From assembly GCA_950097015.1 (NCBI GenBank), contig CATNEN010000001.1:19720501-19784500 (forward strand): DNA of 64,000 bases. The letters run 5' to 3'. The DNA is from Macrostomum hystrix (lineage: Eukaryota; Platyhelminthes; Macrostomidae). A program made the position numbers and the translations under genes. Within the stretch, counting starts at the first letter, position 1. Each line of letters begins with the position of its first letter. Below are positions 59,131-64,000 of this stretch, in pieces. The notes under the pieces were generated by a model that was not told the DNA's origin, did not search any database, and saw nothing but the letters and a program-made list of their open reading frames with translations.

Positions 59131-60779
59131 ATGGCGACACCATCCCCCGACCTCATGCTGGGTGTCAACAATGGCGGCACTGACAGCGGCGGCGGTCGGG
59201 ACGAAACGTCGATCACCCTGTCGAGGTACTCGGAGTACGGCCTGCTGATCTGCATCGGCATTGTCGGCATCATCGGCAACTTCGGCATCGCGCTGGTCAT
59301 CCTGTTTGTTCGCCGACTGCGCAAGGCCGCCAACGCTTTCATGTTCCACCACTGCCTGCTGGACCTGCTGAAGTCTTTGTACAGCCTGATCTTCGCCAAC
59401 AGCTTGCTGCACGACAAGGAACCGCGCTTCTGCAACCTCCTTGGCGGCTCATTCATCGTGTGCGTCACCAGCACCGCCTTCAACATCCTGGCCATGGTGA
59501 TGAGCGAGGCATACGTGTACGCCGACATGAGCGCCGGGGTGAAGGACAGCGGCAACTACTGCTGCATCCTGTTCAGCATCAGCACCATCTGGTTCGCCAG
59601 CATCATCCTCAACCTCGGTGTCGCCTTCCTGCCGGGAAACCCTAGCTACATCCAGAAGGTTGGCCACTGCACATTCAGCTACGGCGAGACCCGCAATTAC
59701 GTCCTGCACGTGCTGTGGATCATCCTGGTGACCTTCGCCATGAGCCTGGCCATCATGTACCTGAAGAAGCTTCGCCAGGACATCAAGTCCAACGCATCGG
59801 CCGGCTTCCTGCAATCCGACCTGCTCAGAATTATTCGCCAGTCGATCGCCGGGTCGTCAGATCTGAGCCCGATGGGTCATCCGCAGCAGCAGCAGCTGGG
59901 CGCCGATCAGGGCATAGACGACGTTGCGGAAAGAGCGCTTCTGAAGAAGGTCGAACGCTTCGCCATGACAAAGCTGTACACCCTGCTACTCATGACTGCG
60001 CTCTTTGTCCTGTTCTGGTATCCACTCTTCATCCTGACGCTGGTCGATCCGAATTTTCACGGCCAGCCGGTGGCCTACAAGGCCCTGACAATATTCGCCT
60101 GCTGCAACGCGGCGGTCAATCCGTTTGTGTTCATCTGCCTGATCAGCAAGCGCGGCTGCTGCCGGACTGAGATGCCGCGACTCCGGCTGGCGAAGGGCGA
60201 CCGCGAGCTCAACCAGGAGCCCAGCGGCATCGCCACCTTGAATAGGTACGGCAGAGGCAGTCGCTCCAAGAAGAACATCTTGCAGGCTGACATGCCACCG
60301 CCTCCGCCGCCTCCGCCGCCTCCACCGCCGCCACTGCCTCCTGCAGCAGCTTCAACACTCATGCAGAGCGGCTCCTTTGACGAATCGCGACCCTCTCGCT
60401 CCAGCTTCCGTCAGCACTCGACCTCATCGCTGCGGCATCACCAGCTGCAGCATCAGCAGCATTCGCTCCTGTCTGGCGGCGACAGCGTTGATCATCCCGG
60501 AATTTACAACGAGTACTTTGCCATGCACCCGCTGCCGCCGCCGCCTCCGCCGCCGCAGTCGTCCAGCATCCATCATCATCATCCGCAGGCGCCGCCGCAC
60601 TCCGTGCCACCGCCGCCGCCACCACCAGCCGCCTACCTGCACCGCATGGAGTCCTTCGAGCGGTCGCAGTCGCCGCCGCCTCCGCCGATGCCCGTCGCAG
60701 GTTTCCAATCGGCTTCTTCATCAACTGCCACAGCCAGTCCAAGACGACATCATCATCACTATCAGCAGCAACAGCAGCA

Positions 60780-60820
<41 letters not shown>

Positions 60821-60873
60821 GGTCTCAGAGGAACTTGTGGACACCACCGTCCGGAGCCCAGTCAACTCTGTGA
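59131..60873 (+). CDS. class A orphan G-protein-coupled receptor with polyPro/polyGln tail
   Basis: Intronless coding region, 580 aa from ATG 59131. Seven hydrophobic segments are visible. TM1 has the conserved GN (N50) and TM2 the conserved D78. C101 and C180 are the expected TM3-ECL2 disulfide. TM6 has FVLFWYP and TM7 NPFVF. The TM3 end reads SEAYVYAD instead of DRY, and NPxxY is NPxxF, so coupling and activation may differ from typical class A receptors. The third loop is about 75 aa. After TM7 a tail of about 230 aa carries proline runs (13 Pro at about 60295), His clusters and about 19 Gln encoded by a CAG/CAA tract at 60760-60820. The ligand is not recognisable. It probably acts at the plasma membrane, perhaps in neurons, by analogy with invertebrate peptide or amine receptors; that is inference. 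Confidence 0.85.
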
Positions 60874-61804
60874 AGATGTCACTGAGGAAAGTACTGGTGT
60901 TTCAAACTCGTATTTAACCTTTTGAAATCTAAACGTCAGGGGGAATGCGAGAGTTTGAGAATTTGAGTTCAAATGCAAACCGAATCATAGCAATCATTGG
61001 TTTGTGTAGAAAATTCAGTTTTTTGTCCGTTCTTAAATTCCAAAAATTAAATGTAATTTTTGTCACTAATTTTCACCCAATATTTTAGTCGCTATCATAG
61101 CTTGTTATTCTTGCACCATGATGCTATTAAACTGCAGTTTATTTCAGTGTTGTATAGAAGCAATTGTTTTAAAATCTTGGTTGTGAAGACAGAATGTGAT
61201 TAAACGGAAATACCGACTTCACACTAAAGGTATAGTCACTTTCTAATTTATTTTCTCTGAACTCTGCTTTGACAACACGTGTAAAACAATAGTTTTTCCA
61301 GCATCATTTTGCTTTCATGCGAGCGTTTTTACAATAATTTTACTAAACAGGTTGTAGATAGAGCTAAATAAGTGTTGCAAATTGACAGGTGAATATTTTC
61401 AGGTGTTGTGGCGTAATTGTAATTGACATTAATTAATCATTTTATCTTAGACGAAGTAGATCCCTATTTATGTGTTTGAATCAACTGCAGTAGTCGCTAA
61501 ACATCGCTTTATTTCTCAAATTAAATTTTCGTGTTTCTTGTAATATTTAGACGTTTTTTCAGACACTATCTTTAATACTCGTATGATTTTGTTGGTTTTT
61601 TAATCAATCTCGCACTTATTTTTCACATTGAAATAAATGACTAGATACTTTGCACACAAGAACCGCACGATCTTAGTCAAATTAAAAAATATAATTAACG
61701 AAAATGCACTGCAATTTTTTTGTAGTCGCTTGACTTGATCGAGTTGCATTCGTTTTTCACAATCATTCTTGCCAGGTAAAAATCAAGCTGCAGTTTTGCG
61801 TGTC
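60874..61804. other. 3' flank of GPCR
   Basis: AT-rich sequence without a gene. AATAAA at 61632-61637 is the best poly(A) candidate, which would give a 3' UTR of about 770 nt. Confidence 0.45.
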
Positions 61805-63025
61805 GAGGGGGACACTCTGGGGTTGTTGAGGACACTCTGGGGTTGTTGAGGACACTCTGGGGTTACACTCTGGGGTTGTTGAGGACACTCTGGGGTTGTT
61901 GAGGATACTCTGGGGTTGTTGAGGATACTCTGGGGTTGTTGAGGATACTCTGGGGTTACACTCTGGGGTTTTTGAGGATACTCTGGGGTTACACTCTGGG
62001 GTTGTTGAGGACACTCTGGGGTTGTTGAGGATACTCTGGGGTTACACTCTGGGGTTGTTGAGGACACTCTGGGGTTGTTGAGGACACTCTGGGGTTGTTG
62101 AGGACACTCTGGGGTTGTTGAGGATACTCTGGGGTTGTTGAGGACACTCGGGTTGTTGAGGACACTCTGGGGTTGTTGAGGATACTCTGGGGTTACACTC
62201 TGGGGTTGTTGAGGACACTCGGGTTGTTGAGGACACTCTGGGGTTGTTGAGGATACTCTGGGGTTACACTCTGGGGTTGTTGAGGACACTCTGGGGTTGT
62301 TGAGGACACTCTGGGGTTGTTGAGGACACTCTGGGGTTGTTGAGGACACTCTGGGTTTGTTGAGGATACTCTGGGGTTGTTGAGGACACTCTGGGGTTGT
62401 TGAGGACACTCTGGGGTTGTTGAGGACACTCTGGGGTTGTTGAGGATACTCTGGGGTTGTTGAGGATACTCTGGGGTTACACTCTGGAGTTGTTGAGGAC
62501 ACTCTGGGGTTGTTGAGGACACTCTGGGGTTGTTGAGGACACTCTGGGGTTGTTGAGGACACTCTGGGGTTGTTGAGGATACTCTGGGGTTGTTGAGGAC
62601 ACTCTGGGGTTGTTGAGGACACTCTGGGGTTTTTGAGGATACTCTGGGGTTACACTCTGGGGTTTTTGAGGACACTCTGGGGTTACACTCTGGGGTTTTT
62701 GAGGACACTCTGGGGTTGTTGAGGACACTCTGGGGTTGTTGAGGACACTCTGGGGTTGTTAAGGATACTCTGGGGTTGTTGAGGATACTCTGGGGTTGTT
62801 GAGGACACTCTGGGGTTTTTGAGGATACTCTGGGGTTACACTCTGGGGTTGTTGAGGACACTCTGGGGTTTTTGAGGATACTCTGGGGTTACACTCTGGG
62901 GTTGTTGAGGACACTCTGGGGTTTTTGAGGATACTCTGGGGTTACACTCTGGGGTTGTTGAGGACACTCTGGGGTTGTTGAGGACACTCTGGGGTTGTTG
63001 AGGACACTCTGGGGTTGTTAGGACA
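61805..63025. repeat. 20-bp satellite with 13-bp short units
   Basis: About 60 copies of GAGGACACTCTGGGGTTGTT, interspersed with a shortened ACACTCTGGGGTT and variants GATACT and TTTTTGAG. Minus-strand open frames rich in Pro, Gln and Ser arise from the period mix and are not genes. Confidence 0.95.
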
Positions 63026-63079
63026 CAATTGTTGTTGGGGACTGTTTGGGATTGTTGGGGAGAAGGTTATTAGGGGTAC

Positions 63080-63180
63080 AGTTAGCCCCTGAGCTTGATT
63101 CCGCGGCGAGGCCACATTAATACGGGGCGCAACCGCAGAGAAGGCTTGGGGGACTTTCTCATGCAGTTTTTCCGATGAAA
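63080..63180 (+). mobile_element. SINE-A copy 8, fragment
   Basis: It begins just before box B (GAGCTTGATTCCGCGGCGAG), continues GCCACATTAATACGGGGCGC and GCAGAGAAGGCTTGGGGG, then ends abruptly. Confidence 0.75.
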
Positions 63181-63597
63181 ATAACTCCTTGCCGTGACAT
63201 TTCCAACTTTGGAGACTTTCAAACTAGGATCAACTCTCTGCCTCTTCTTCCCCAAGGAATGATCCGGCCAAGACACTCATCTGCCTCGCTGAACTAACGA
63301 AGTGGACGGACTCAAAAAACCTGAGCCCAAGTTGAGTTAGAAGCCGTTGAGTAGAGCAGAATCTCAGACTCAACATCCGACAGTCTAGTTTAGCCACACG
63401 CCTGCGTGCATTCTCGGACAGTTGGCGGTTTTAATTAATTCCTGAGCAGTCGACTCAAGTTCAGCTTTGAGGGCTGGCAATCCAATCCGCAGGCTCCCCA
63501 CCTTCCCAAGGGGTTAGAGAAGGGACTCCTGCTTCATTAGGTTTCTTCTACAGCTTTTACTCGTAACTCTTACTCGTATATTTACATATATGTAGTA
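63181..63597. other. intergenic, nothing recognised
   Basis: Unique sequence between two satellites with no supported gene. Confidence 0.4.
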
Positions 63598-64000
63598 TCT
63601 CCACCTGGTTATCTCCCCCACACCCAGAGTATCTCCCTCACACCCAGAGTATCTCCCTCACACCCAGAGTATCTCCCCCACACCCAGAGTATCTCCCCCA
63701 CACCCAGAGTATCTCCCCCACACCCAGAGTATCTCCCCCACACCCAGAGTATCTCCCCCACACCCAGAGTATCTCCCCCACACCCAGAGTATCTCCACCT
63801 GGTAATCTCCCCTACACCCAGAGTATCTCCCCCACACCCAGAGTATCTCCACCTGGTTATCTCCCCTACACCCAGAGTCTCTCCCCCACACCCAGAGTAT
63901 CTCCCCCACACCCAGAGTATCTCCACCTGGTTATCTCCCCTAAACCCAGAGATCTCCCCCACACCCAGAGTATCTCCCCACACCCAGAGTATCTCCACCT
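63598..64000. repeat. 20-bp satellite running off the window end
   Basis: About 20 copies of CTCCCCCACACCCAGAGTAT, with periodic interruption by CTCCACCTGGTTAT at about 63600, 63795, 63848, 63920 and 63993. The array continues past the window edge. Confidence 0.95.

Noticed and set aside
61783-63000. Proline/glutamine-rich secreted repeat protein on the minus strand
   Set aside because: The frame arises from a 20-bp satellite with 13-bp short units, shifts frame at those units and lacks a signal peptide or splice context.

Overview
This is a eukaryotic, almost certainly metazoan, genomic window. It has spliced genes with GT-AG introns, tRNA-derived SINEs with target-site duplications, a class A GPCR, C-type lectin and antistasin-type secreted proteins, and very large amounts of tandem satellite DNA. 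The gene content (ankyrin plus Mab-21 fusions, antistasin repeats) would fit a lophotrochozoan such as a free-living flatworm. I cannot name the species from the sequence, so that placement is inference.

Layout. 1-4.2 kb: a four-exon secreted antistasin-type cysteine-rich gene (+). 4.2-7 kb: a dead Myb/SANT-like gene (-), a TGACGCG-rich repeat and a SINE with a clear 12-bp target duplication. 7.0-14.8 kb: a megasatellite block, with two arrays of one 48-bp unit enclosing a 23-bp satellite (carrying a 1,035-bp higher-order repeat) and an 18-bp satellite; ~200-bp direct repeats bracket the whole block. 16.0-17.7 kb: an intronless secreted protein with two C-type lectin domains (+). 18.3-19.5 kb: a Mab-21 pseudogene fragment and a 38-bp hairpin satellite. 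21.1-24.1 kb: a six-exon glycerol kinase 5-like gene (-). 28.3-34.3 kb: a four-exon gene (-) joining about 21 copies of an unusual 'DQCC' helical repeat, ankyrin repeats and a Mab-21/cGAS-like nucleotidyltransferase. 36.7-50.7 kb: a five-exon TPR protein (+) with a degenerate C-terminal CHAT domain, TTC28-like, whose introns are filled with different satellites. 51.3-56.2 kb: a second Mab-21 gene (-) with about 20 N-terminal ankyrin repeats. 59.1-60.9 kb: a class A orphan GPCR (+) with a polyproline/polyglutamine tail. 61.8-64 kb: two 20-bp satellites.

The most interesting content is the pair of Mab-21/cGAS-like genes. Each is read as one polypeptide once splicing is taken into account: the apparent stop codon of each repeat exon lies inside a GTAAG donor. 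Both genes share intron phases 2 and 1 at the same domain boundaries, and both keep the GS...DxD nucleotidyltransferase motif. Two further relics (18.4 kb, 28.1 kb) show that the family is locally expanding and decaying. Mab-21-fold proteins include cGAS-like immune sensors, so these look like candidate repeat-sensor/nucleotidyltransferase fusions. That function is inference.

All spliced models were assembled by hand from splice consensus, reading-phase agreement and domain continuity. Exon edges are estimates without transcript support.
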